Part shown: in pieces, positions 1 through 5,056 of the stretch
Position numbering within the stretch: position 1 is the first letter of the stretch
How the letters are laid out: each line of letters opens with the position of its first letter
Origin: GCA-2688775 sp035288865
GTDB lineage: Archaea; Nanobdellota; Nanobdellia; Woesearchaeales; GW2011-AR4
Direction of reading: 5' to 3'
NCBI GenBank assembly: GCA_035288865.1
Contig: DATDZA010000009.1
Location: forward strand, 1-10,616
DNA: 10,616 nt
Program-made: the position numbers and the translations under genes
Notes under the pieces: model-generated
Databases searched by the model: none
Seen by the model: only the letters and a program-made list of their open reading frames with translations
Told to the model about the DNA's origin: nothing

Positions 1-39
1 TATAAAAACAAGAATAAGGAATTGTGTTATTTTTCTCAT
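1..39 (-). CDS. 5' end of an unidentified gene with hydrophobic N-terminus (partial)
   Basis: Only 13 codons are in the window. Read on the minus strand from ATG at 39, they give MRKITQFLILVFI, a short basic start followed by a hydrophobic run, as in a signal peptide or first membrane helix. An AGGTG Shine-Dalgarno-like core (complement of 44-48) sits 4-5 nt ahead of the ATG. A minus-strand TATA-like element lies further upstream at 120-127, which would give a leader of roughly 55 nt. The gene would be transcribed divergently from the three-gene cluster on the plus strand. The rest lies outside the window, so no function can be given, and the call rests on start context alone. Confidence 0.45.
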   Translation of the reverse strand, partial: MRKITQFLILVFI

Positions 40-119
40 GAACGCACCTTTTTTACGTGTAATTATTTTATGGACTACCAAATTGCAAAAGTTTTTATGT
101 TCTTCAATTGAATTACTTA

Positions 120-127
120 TATATAAA
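120..127 (-). promoter_or_regulatory. TATA box for the divergent minus-strand gene
   Basis: TTTATATA on the minus strand, with a purine-rich AGG flank on its upstream side. Predicted initiation is near 95-100, leaving a leader that carries the Shine-Dalgarno-like site of the gene starting at 39. It lies about 20 bp from the plus-strand TATA box at 146, so the two promoters stand back to back. Confidence 0.4.
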
Positions 128-145
128 CCTTTTCTTATAGAAAAC

Positions 146-154
146 TTTATATAT
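146..154 (+). promoter_or_regulatory. TATA box of the three-gene paralogue cluster
   Basis: TTTATATATA-like element preceded by GAAAAC (BRE-like). The distance from its centre to ATG 176 is about 25 nt, so transcription should start at or next to the start codon (leaderless). No Shine-Dalgarno sequence is present. The same GAAAACTTT-TATATA arrangement recurs before the first CBS gene at 4541. Confidence 0.65.
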
Positions 155-175
155 AGTTAAGCTCAGAAAATACTT

Positions 176-739
176 ATGAAACCCGATGATTTCATACACA
201 TTCCAGAGGTTCCTACACGAACTGCCTACATACAATACAAAGGAATTTTTGACATGCAGGATTTGTATGAATCCATAGCGGACTTCTTCAGCCAGAAAAA
301 ATTCAAGTTCTATGAAAAGCAGCAGAGATACAGAAAACCTGGGCCTTTTGGCCCTGAGATAATGTATCAGTTTGAAGCCAACAGGACCGTGGAAGATTAC
401 TACAAGTGGTACGTGTATTTAACTATGGAAACTTTCGACATCCATGAGGTGGAAGTTGTATCAAAGGACGGCACAAAGAAAAAAATGACAAAAGGCAGGA
501 TTTGGGTGCAGCTTTACGGAAAAGTTGAAATGGATCCGGAACATGTCTGGGATAAATCTGCATTCCTTGCGCATTTGAAAAGTTTTTACAATAAGTATGT
601 ATTGAGAAAAAGAATTGAAGGAGTATGGTGGGATGAGCTACAGTATAAGATTGTCTTGCGGCTTCAGGCTCTGATAAAAGAAAGGCTTAAAATGTCTTCC
701 GAAGTCAACGAGACAAGGCATCACAGCGGCGTGCATTGA
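176..739 (+). CDS. uncharacterised protein, paralogue 1 of 3
   Basis: A 187-aa soluble protein with no signal peptide or membrane helix. I do not recognise the family. It shares an architecture with the next two genes. First comes an N-terminal stretch with Y-x-G (Y21-K-G23) followed by a predicted amphipathic helix (MQDLYESIADFF, 27-38) and an aromatic/basic segment ending in EK. Next is a tryptophan/tyrosine-rich middle (EDYYKWYVYL, 73-82). Then a lysine-rich turn, DGTKKKMTKGR (98-108), is followed by a beta-like strand. Last is W125 with the helical signature FLAHLKSFYNKY (130-141). The C-terminus is longer than in the paralogues and carries a basic helix ending in a His-rich tail. The start is ATG 176, placed where a leaderless transcript should begin. 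The gene leads a tight operon, 12 nt ahead of the second. The gene is real from length, codon pattern and paralogy; the function is unknown. Confidence 0.85.
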   Translation: MKPDDFIHIPEVPTRTAYIQYKGIFDMQDLYESIADFFSQKKFKFYEKQQRYRKPGPFGPEIMYQFEANRTVEDYYKWYVYLTMETFDIHEVEVVSKDGTKKKMTKGRIWVQLYGKVEMDPEHVWDKSAFLAHLKSFYNKYVLRKRIEGVWWDELQYKIVLRLQALIKERLKMSSEVNETRHHSGVH

Positions 740-751
740 GAAAAGAAAAAA

Positions 752-1279
752 ATGGGACATCTAAAAATAGTTGTTGATCACATAAAGCTGGAATACAAAG
801 GGCCGCTTGTTCTTAACGACATGTTCAGAATGATTGAGACTTTTATCTGGGAAAAGGGTTACGACAAGCAGCATGAAAAAGATTTTGAGCTTAATAATCC
901 AACAGGAAAATCATTTGAATGGCAGGTTTCGCCCTGGAAAAAAATATCCGATTATTCACAATACATTCTAAAAATCAGAATTCTCGGCTACGATTTCGTA
1001 AAAAGCGAAATAATGATTGACGGGAAAAAAAGAAAAGTCGACACGGGAAGGGTCAGCGTTGTGATTGACGCATTTCTTCAGCATGATTATGACAACTATT
1101 GGGACGAGCACCCGGTCCTTTATTTTTTGAGGACAATTTATGACCACTTTATTTTTAAGGTTTATACGGAAAATCTCGAGCACCGGCTTGTGCATGACAT
1201 GAATATGCTTGCTGATGACATTTCAAAATTTTTCAACATGTACCGGCACTACACTGTGATTTCAAAATCAAAGCTATAA
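752..1279 (+). CDS. uncharacterised protein, paralogue 2 of 3
   Basis: A 175-aa soluble protein of the same unrecognised family. Landmarks matching the first gene are Y15-K-G17 followed by the helix LNDMFRMIETFIWEKGY (21-37). W57 and W62 lie in the middle, followed by a strand region ILKIRIL (72-78). The lysine-rich turn DGKKRKVDTGR (90-100) leads into VSVVIDAF. W117 opens the helical signature HPVLYFLRTIYDHFIF (120-135). The C-terminus is helical (LVHDMNMLADDISKFF). The start follows the first gene's stop by 12 nt with only a weak purine-rich stretch (GAGAAAAGAAAA) before ATG, so translation is probably coupled. Identity to its neighbours is low but the order of landmarks is kept, suggesting an old duplication with divergence rather than redundancy. 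Confidence 0.85.
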   Translation: MGHLKIVVDHIKLEYKGPLVLNDMFRMIETFIWEKGYDKQHEKDFELNNPTGKSFEWQVSPWKKISDYSQYILKIRILGYDFVKSEIMIDGKKRKVDTGRVSVVIDAFLQHDYDNYWDEHPVLYFLRTIYDHFIFKVYTENLEHRLVHDMNMLADDISKFFNMYRHYTVISKSKL

Positions 1280-1282
1280 AAA

Positions 1283-1795
1283 ATGTCAGAAAAAAAACAA
1301 ATAATTTACGATTTAAGGTACAGCTACATTGGGCCATTCCTAGTAGAGGAATTTTACAGTTATGTTGACGGCTGGATAAAAGACCACGGGTTTGAGAAGG
1401 AGCCGAAAAAAACTCTTGAGCACCTGACAAAGGACGGCAAGCAAATCCAGTGGATTATTGAAGTCCACAGCCATCTTGATGATTTACATCACGGAATTGT
1501 GTTTCTGAAAGTCTTGATGAGCAATGTCAAGGAGATCATAATAAAAAGGAACAATAAAAAAGTAAGGATAAACAATGGAGAAGTTTTCATAAACATTGAC
1601 GGATTCATTGACGCACACGTGCATTCAACTTTCTGGCAGGTTAAGCCGGTTTATACTTTCATGAGAACTTTGATTGACAGGTTTGTGTACCACTTCCATT
1701 CGGATAAATACGACGGAATTGTCGCCGAGCAGTCCCACAAGCTGTTCAAAGACATCCGGGCATTCTTCAACACGCAGAAATTTAAGTATGAGTAA
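1283..1795 (+). CDS. uncharacterised protein, paralogue 3 of 3
   Basis: A 170-aa soluble protein, third member of the tandem family. The landmarks recur: Y15-I-G17 plus helix VEEFYSYVDGWIKDHGFEK (21-39), W57 in a strand, the turn RNNKKVRINNGE (89-100) leading into VFINIDGF, and W118 with the signature KPVYTFMRTLIDRFVYHF (121-138). It ends with the helix HKLFKDIRAFFNTQKF, close to the C-terminal helix of paralogue 2 (ISKFFNMY). Histidines are unusually frequent (for example HSH 62-64, HH 69-70, AHVHS 111-115), which is compatible with metal binding but not proof of it. It begins 3 nt after the second gene's stop and is followed by an oligo-T stretch, so it closes the operon. The function is unknown. 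Confidence 0.85.
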   Translation: MSEKKQIIYDLRYSYIGPFLVEEFYSYVDGWIKDHGFEKEPKKTLEHLTKDGKQIQWIIEVHSHLDDLHHGIVFLKVLMSNVKEIIIKRNNKKVRINNGEVFINIDGFIDAHVHSTFWQVKPVYTFMRTLIDRFVYHFHSDKYDGIVAEQSHKLFKDIRAFFNTQKFKYE

Positions 1796-1816
1796 AAAAT
1801 TTAATATTTAATAAAA

Positions 1817-1828
1817 TTTCTTTTTTTC
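1817..1828 (+). terminator. oligo-T terminator after the paralogue cluster
   Basis: A T-rich run (TTTCTTTTTTT) about 20 nt after the stop codon of the third paralogue, without a strong hairpin. This is the usual form of archaeal intrinsic termination. Confidence 0.5.
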
Positions 1829-1850
1829 TAATCTCGCCTTTCCCGCAACA

Positions 1851-1859
1851 TTTAAATAA
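1851..1859 (+). promoter_or_regulatory. TATA box of tRNA-Leu
   Basis: TTTAAATAA centred about 30 nt before the first base of the tRNA, giving a predicted start a few nt upstream of the mature 5' end. Confidence 0.6.
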
Positions 1860-1905
1860 GGTTTTCCAATTCAAAACAATTATGCGCGGGGGTAGCGAAG
1901 CCTGG

Positions 1906-1926
1906 AATACAAAATTGTATGGGCAA
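1906..1926 (+). other. 21-nt non-canonical intron in the D-loop of tRNA-Leu
   Basis: It is inserted directly after the conserved G18-G19 (1904-1905). The flanks fold as a bulge-helix-bulge core: GCCT (1900-1903) pairs with GGGC (1921-1924) using one T-G wobble. The 3-nt bulges are GG|A (1904-1906) and AA|T (1925-1927). Inside is a perfect 6-bp intron hairpin, ATACAA (1907-1912) with TTGTAT (1915-1920). Cutting between bulge bases 2 and 3 on both sides restores the leucine D-loop exactly. The outer helix next to the 3' bulge is not paired, so the motif is relaxed on that side. Confidence 0.85.
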
Positions 1927-1946
1927 TCAAACGCGCAGGACTTAAG

Positions 1947-1976
1947 GAGACACCCATCTGTAAATGGGATTATGAT
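1947..1976 (+). other. 30-nt anticodon-loop intron (37/38) of tRNA-Leu
   Basis: It lies at the canonical position after G37 (1946). It contains a hairpin CCCAT (1953-1957) with ATGGG (1964-1968). The outer helix is the 5-bp anticodon stem. The central helix CTTA (1941-1944) with TATG (1971-1974) has three pairs and one T-T mismatch, so the bulge-helix-bulge is imperfect. Splicing here gives the seven-base loop CTTAAGA. Confidence 0.85.
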
Positions 1977-2030
1977 ATCCTGTCTCTTAGTGAGTACGAG
2001 GGTTCGAATCCCTTCCCCCGCATATTTGTT

Positions 2031-2066
2031 ATGATTAATATTAATAGCAAATTAAATTTTAATCAT
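2031..2066. repeat. 8-bp inverted repeat before the LamG gene
   Basis: ATGATTAA (2031-2038) and TTAATCAT (2059-2066) are perfect inverted copies 20 bp apart, ending 5 bp before ATG 2072. The left arm overlaps a 10-bp palindrome, TTAATATTAA (2035-2044), which is also the only TATA-like element at a suitable distance from the start. It could be an operator or a leader hairpin. In such AT-rich DNA chance is a real alternative. Confidence 0.3.
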
Positions 2067-2071
2067 TACCC

Positions 2072-3628
2072 ATGCCAAAAAGAGCTATTAAATTTGGAAC
2101 AACCAATTCTAGATCGCAAGCAGGATTGGAATTTATTATGACGTATGGCTGGGCGATCATGCTCGTTCTCGTGGCAATCGGAATACTGGCCTATTTTGGA
2201 ATTCTAGAGCCCGACGGTTTCCTGCCGAGAAGATGCGCTTTCCAGCCAGGGATTAGTTGCACCGATTTTAAAATTACCGAGGATTCAATGACATTGGTAT
2301 TAAGGAACGGAAAAGGGGAGGATATTCAAATAGAGGGTATTCAAGTAAAAAATTGCATTGGTACATCAACAGGGGACTTGAAAAATGGAGAGCAAAACAC
2401 ATTCATAATTGACGGCTGCAGCAACATACCCGACACAAAATTTATCGGGAATGCAACCGTCACCTACACGGGAGCCAACTTCATCACGCATAGAAATACC
2501 GGGAATATTGTCGGCCTGGTGGAGCCTGGCAATTCGCTGCAGGTTCCAACAGGTTCATTTTACTGGATTACTACCACACAATCGGAATTTGACCAAGGCA
2601 GCTACATTTCAGCTCAAAGCATTCCTCAGGGAAGTGCTCAACTCGCGATAGGAGAAACCAGTGGAACTTATGTTTCAAAAATATTTGACGCAAACAAAAC
2701 TGCTGTCTGGAACAACCTGAGTTGGGACGAGCAGTTGTCGTATGGTGACTCAATTAAGCCAAATGGCACAAGCTGCAGTGACAGTGATTTAAAAGCCCTC
2801 TGGAGCCTGGAGGAAATTTCCGGATTAATTGCTGACTCGTCGTTCTGCGCGAGCACTGGCAATAAATATGGAGGAACACCGGGAGTTGGGGGTAAAATAA
2901 ACAGAGCCTATAATTTTGATGCCGCAAGCAGTTACATTAATTTTAGCAATCCACAAAGTCTCAATTTTAGCAATCTATCCTCATTTACAGTAACCGCGTG
3001 GATTAATGCTTCAGATAAACAAGCATCATGGCCGATTGTGTATTGGGGGGGTGGTATGTCATCTTATATGCAACTTTCCTCCCCACCTTATATAGTCGGC
3101 GGGCTTTACTGCCTTGTTACAACTGATACTGGGCTATACTATAACACATGGCCACCCGGGCATTCGAGCACCGGCAGTATGTTTGACAACAAATGGCACC
3201 ACATTGGTTGCGTATATACGGGAACAGCAATCTTGGGGTACGTTGATGGCGCGCTTCGCACCGGGAGCAGCGCTTCTGGAAAAGTTATAACTCCAACTGA
3301 CCCTATATATGTAGGCGCATCCGGCGCAAATTCTAATATGTTTAACGGAACGATTGACGAAGTTTCTGTGTGGAACAGAAGCCTTTCAACAGATGATATA
3401 ATGGAACAATATCAACTGGGAATCTTAAACTTATATTTTGAGGCGAGAAGCTGCGATGATGCCTTATGCGACGACGAACCATTCCTAGGAATATTCACCA
3501 ATCCGGGCGCACAGTCATTGAATGTTTCCAATAATCGGTACTTCCAGTACAGAGCTACGTTCAATACAGATAAATCTGCTTACACGCCCGTGCTTGATTC
3601 AGTTACAGTTGGATATACTAAATCTTGA
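2072..3628 (+). CDS. pilin-type-anchored surface protein with a LamG domain
   Basis: A 518-aa protein predicted on the outside of the cell. The N-terminus has a class III (type IV pilin-like) signal: basic leader 1-15, predicted prepilin-peptidase cleavage before Q16, glutamate at +5 (E20), then the hydrophobic helix 21-45. Residues 50-160 form a beta-rich region with Cys pairs (C55/C63, C95/C116). At 197-220 a strand motif (SGTYVSKIFDANKT) begins a beta-sandwich that seems to resume at 451-515 (LYFEARSCDDALC through RYFQYRATF). Between them lies a concanavalin-like LamG domain (about 240-448) with FTVTAWI, KWHHIGCVY, GYVDGAL and FNGTIDEVSVWNRSLS. About eleven N-x-S/T sequons fit N-glycosylation. 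Adhesion or glycan binding is a likely role by family, but the ligand is unknown. No strong Shine-Dalgarno sequence precedes ATG 2072. Confidence 0.88.
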   Translation: MPKRAIKFGTTNSRSQAGLEFIMTYGWAIMLVLVAIGILAYFGILEPDGFLPRRCAFQPGISCTDFKITEDSMTLVLRNGKGEDIQIEGIQVKNCIGTSTGDLKNGEQNTFIIDGCSNIPDTKFIGNATVTYTGANFITHRNTGNIVGLVEPGNSLQVPTGSFYWITTTQSEFDQGSYISAQSIPQGSAQLAIGETSGTYVSKIFDANKTAVWNNLSWDEQLSYGDSIKPNGTSCSDSDLKALWSLEEISGLIADSSFCASTGNKYGGTPGVGGKINRAYNFDAASSYINFSNPQSLNFSNLSSFTVTAWINASDKQASWPIVYWGGGMSSYMQLSSPPYIVGGLYCLVTTDTGLYYNTWPPGHSSTGSMFDNKWHHIGCVYTGTAILGYVDGALRTGSSASGKVITPTDPIYVGASGANSNMFNGTIDEVSVWNRSLSTDDIMEQYQLGILNLYFEARSCDDALCDDEPFLGIFTNPGAQSLNVSNNRYFQYRATFNTDKSAYTPVLDSVTVGYTKS

Positions 3629-3638
3629 TTTTATTTTT
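3629..3638 (+). terminator. oligo-T terminator after the LamG gene
   Basis: TTTTATTTTT directly follows the stop codon, without a hairpin. Confidence 0.45.
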
Positions 3639-3685
3639 AATAAATTTGATTTAACATATTATCCAAAGATTTAGCCAACAATAAC

Positions 3686-3694
3686 TTTTATATA
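3686..3694 (+). promoter_or_regulatory. TATA box of tRNA-Thr
   Basis: TTTTATATA preceded by AATAAC. Its centre is about 32 nt before the tRNA 5' end, so the primary transcript would have a leader of only a few nt. Confidence 0.6.
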
Positions 3695-3721
3695 CAATTC
3701 TCTTTTCTGATTTTCTATAAT

Positions 3722-3806
3722 GCCTCTGTAGCATAGCAGCCATTGCGTTGCCTTGGTATCTTAAACAAACAGGCAAAGGTCGGGAGTGCAAATCTCCCCA
3801 GAGGCT
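3722..3806 (+). tRNA. tRNA-Thr (anticodon GGU) with a 12-nt intron
   Basis: The acceptor GCCTCTG (3722-3728) pairs with CAGAGGC (3799-3805). The discriminator is T3806, as known for archaeal threonine tRNAs. The anticodon stem is TTGCC/GGCAA (3748-3752 with 3772-3776). The T-stem is GGGAG/CTCCC. Removing 3759-3770 gives the loop TTGGTAA and a 73-nt tRNA. The D-arm is short (GCA/TGC stem), and its loop has G3739-C3740 where G18-G19 are expected. The T-loop reads TGCAAAT with G in place of the invariant T55. The other two tRNAs in the window have normal elbows. No CCA is encoded. Identity as Thr rests on the anticodon, T73 and a GCCTC acceptor; the elbow raises some doubt about full function. 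Confidence 0.87.
3759..3770 (+). other. 12-nt intron (37/38) of tRNA-Thr
   Basis: It follows A37 (3758) at the canonical site. The outer helix is the anticodon stem. The central helix TTGG (3753-3756) with ACAA (3765-3768) has three pairs plus one G-A. The bulges are TA|T (3757-3759) and AC|A (3769-3771). Only six intron bases remain for the loop, so the second intron helix is absent (bulge-helix-loop form). This is near the lower size limit for archaeal tRNA introns as far as I know. Confidence 0.8.
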
Positions 3807-3876
3807 TATTTCAATCGTGCGAAGTCCGTTTTATTAAAAAAATATTTATTTCTTTATAGTAGTTACAATAAAAAGA

Positions 3877-3886
3877 TTTAAATATA
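3877..3886 (+). promoter_or_regulatory. TATA box of the XRE-family regulator
   Basis: TTTAAATATA preceded by AAAAGA. Its centre lies about 26 nt before ATG 3907, predicting a leaderless transcript and supporting that start over the out-of-frame ATG at 3903, which stops after 14 codons. Confidence 0.6.
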
Positions 3887-3906
3887 CATTTGTATTCTTA
3901 AAATGA

Positions 3907-4308
3907 ATGAACGGCAATACATACTCAAGCGAACTACTAGACGTTGAGAGTAGAAAAAGGGAAATGTTTGAGTCATATATATCTAGATTAAGGCAACAGT
4001 ATTCTCAAAAACAAGTTGACCCTTTATTGGCTACTTTATTTTTATCAAATTTAGAAAAATTGGCATTGTACTGGGAAACACTTCCAACAAAGCCAAAAAA
4101 CCCGCCACTTGATTATAAAAAAGCTAAGAATATACGAACAGAAGCTGGACTGAGCATTACTCAGTTAGTTGCTCTGCTAGGCCATCCAAAAGGACAATGT
4201 TATATCTCGAGATATGAAAGAGGAAAAACCAGTCCTATAGGTTCACATAGCGCAATAGCCACAAAATATCTAGCTTGGCTTTCAGAACATGGCTATAAAA
4301 AGGCATAA
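3907..4308 (+). CDS. XRE/HTH_3-type DNA-binding regulator
   Basis: A 133-aa protein with a C-terminal helix-turn-helix of the XRE (Cro/C1) type, about residues 72-127. It shows KNIRTEAGLSITQLVALLG (74-92), the recognition-helix region CYISRYERGKTSP (98-110), and a closing helix ending WLSEHGY. The W/YERG motif is characteristic of the family. The first 65 residues are not part of the HTH: they form one or two charged helices (ESRKREMFESYISRLRQQYSQ, then LATLFLSNLEKLALYWE) that could dimerise or sense a partner. The gene has its own promoter and stands alone with long AT-rich flanks; no toxin or restriction partner is adjacent. It is probably a transcription factor, with targets unknown. The inverted repeats upstream of neighbouring genes are possible sites, but that is speculative. 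Confidence 0.85.
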   Translation: MNGNTYSSELLDVESRKREMFESYISRLRQQYSQKQVDPLLATLFLSNLEKLALYWETLPTKPKNPPLDYKKAKNIRTEAGLSITQLVALLGHPKGQCYISRYERGKTSPIGSHSAIATKYLAWLSEHGYKKA

Positions 4309-4417
4309 AATAAAAGTTTTAAGTCAACCGTATTAAGCCAAAAGCACAATATTTATTTTTGGTGTAAATCGAATAGAATAATATCGCTTTACGGATTTTA
4401 AGATAGTATAATAATCC

Positions 4418-4527
4418 TTTTATACCAATTTTTCTTCGAAGAATTTAGGAGGTATCTCGGAAAGTAGCTTGTAATACGAGCTTTACGGGATTAGGGATAT
4501 TTCACAAAATGAGTATCATATTTTCTT
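4418..4527 (+). ncRNA. candidate small non-coding RNA with its own promoter
   Basis: This is the content of the gene-free stretch 4309-4569. A TATA-like TTTTATA (4418-4424) predicts initiation near 4446. Downstream is a hairpin, AGCTTG (4466-4471) with CGAGCT (4477-4482) around TAATA, extendable by GT/AC across a 2-nt bulge. An oligo-T stretch follows (TTTTCTT, 4521-4527), just before the next gene's TATA box. The expected RNA is about 80 nt. A 12-bp perfect palindrome, TTCTTCGAAGAA (4432-4443), sits between TATA and predicted start. GGAGG at 4448-4452 is not followed by an open frame. No known RNA family is recognised; C/D-box motifs are not convincing. Confidence 0.35.
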
Positions 4528-4540
4528 GATTAGAAAACTT

Positions 4541-4549
4541 TTTATATAA
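4541..4549 (+). promoter_or_regulatory. TATA box of the CBS gene pair
   Basis: TTTATATAA preceded by GAAAACTT (BRE-like), centred 25 nt before ATG 4570. Leaderless transcription is predicted. Confidence 0.65.
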
Positions 4550-4569
4550 CCAACTTAATAAAGCAGACA

Positions 4570-5055
4570 ATGGCGAGAGTTAGCAAGATAATGTTGACAG
4601 ACGTGCCGACATTAAAAAAAGAGGCGAGAGTGGCGGAAGCAGCCAGACTTCTAAACAGCTCAAAAAGCGGCTGTGTCGTCATAGTGGAAAATAATTATCC
4701 TATCGGGATTGTAACAGAACTGGATTTTGTGAGGAGTATAGCTTCCAAGGGGAAAAATCTCGCGCAGCCCGTCAGCAAGATCATGTCCACGCCCTTAGTA
4801 ACGATGTCACCTGGCATGAAGCTTGATGAAGCGCTCAAGATAATTGACACAAAGCGATTCAGGAAATATCCTGTTGTCGAAGAAGGCAAGCTTGTCGGTT
4901 TAATAACAAAAAAAGATGTGGTAAATTCAATAAGTGATAATGTAAAGTTTCACAGAAATATACAAAATGCCGTTTTGATTTTATTTGTCCTGTTCGAGAT
5001 TATTGTGTTTGTTTTCTCCAGTTACCTTTATAAATATTTTTCATTAGGCGCTTAA
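4570..5055 (+). CDS. CBS-pair protein with C-terminal membrane helix (1)
   Basis: A 161-aa protein. It has two CBS motifs, about 7-60 (VSKIM, VVIVENNYPIGIVTELDFV) and 67-120 (VSKIMSTPLVTMSP, KYPVVEEGKLVGLITKKDVV), which together form a Bateman module. Such modules usually bind adenosyl ligands such as AMP, ATP or SAM. After a short linker with NVKFHRNIQN, a single hydrophobic helix (134-155) reaches nearly to the C-terminus, so the module is tail-anchored with the CBS domains probably cytoplasmic. No enzyme or transporter domain is fused, so it may be a stand-alone ligand sensor acting on a membrane partner. It is the first gene of a pair: the second starts one base after its stop. The start is ATG 4570, supported by the leaderless promoter. 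Confidence 0.9.
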   Translation: MARVSKIMLTDVPTLKKEARVAEAARLLNSSKSGCVVIVENNYPIGIVTELDFVRSIASKGKNLAQPVSKIMSTPLVTMSPGMKLDEALKIIDTKRFRKYPVVEEGKLVGLITKKDVVNSISDNVKFHRNIQNAVLILFVLFEIIVFVFSSYLYKYFSLGA

Positions 5056-5056
5056 A

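Larger units (their letters stand above)
1886..2022 (+). tRNA. tRNA-Leu (anticodon UAA) with two introns
   Basis: The acceptor GCGGGGG (1886-1892) pairs with CCCCCGC (2015-2021), with discriminator A2022. The D-stem is GCG/CGC (1895-1897 with 1932-1934). The anticodon stem is CAGGA/TCCTG (1936-1940 with 1978-1982). The variable arm is long, with a CTC/GAG stem (class II). The T-stem is GAGGG/CCCTT around a normal TTCGAAT loop. Removing 1906-1926 and 1947-1976 leaves 86 nt, with the D-arm GCGAAGCCTGGTCAAACGC typical of archaeal leucine tRNAs and a seven-base anticodon loop CTTAAGA. No CCA is encoded. The anticodon UAA reads UUA and UUG. The gene stands alone between an oligo-T terminator and the LamG gene. 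The double intron is the odd part and is described separately. Confidence 0.93.

Noticed and set aside
968..1430. Short minus-strand frames opposite paralogues 2 and 3
   Set aside because: Fully antisense to genes supported by paralogy; no start signals.
2939..2975. Direct repeat AATTTTAGCAATC, 24 bp apart, in the LamG gene
   Set aside because: It encodes two neighbouring N-F-S-N segments in frame, a small coding repeat with no sign of a mobile or regulatory role.
3903..3947. ATG four bases before the XRE regulator start
   Set aside because: It is in another frame and ends at a stop after 14 codons.
3907..4308. XRE protein as antitoxin of a toxin-antitoxin pair
   Set aside because: No partner gene is adjacent on either side; the flanks hold a tRNA and a gene-free stretch.
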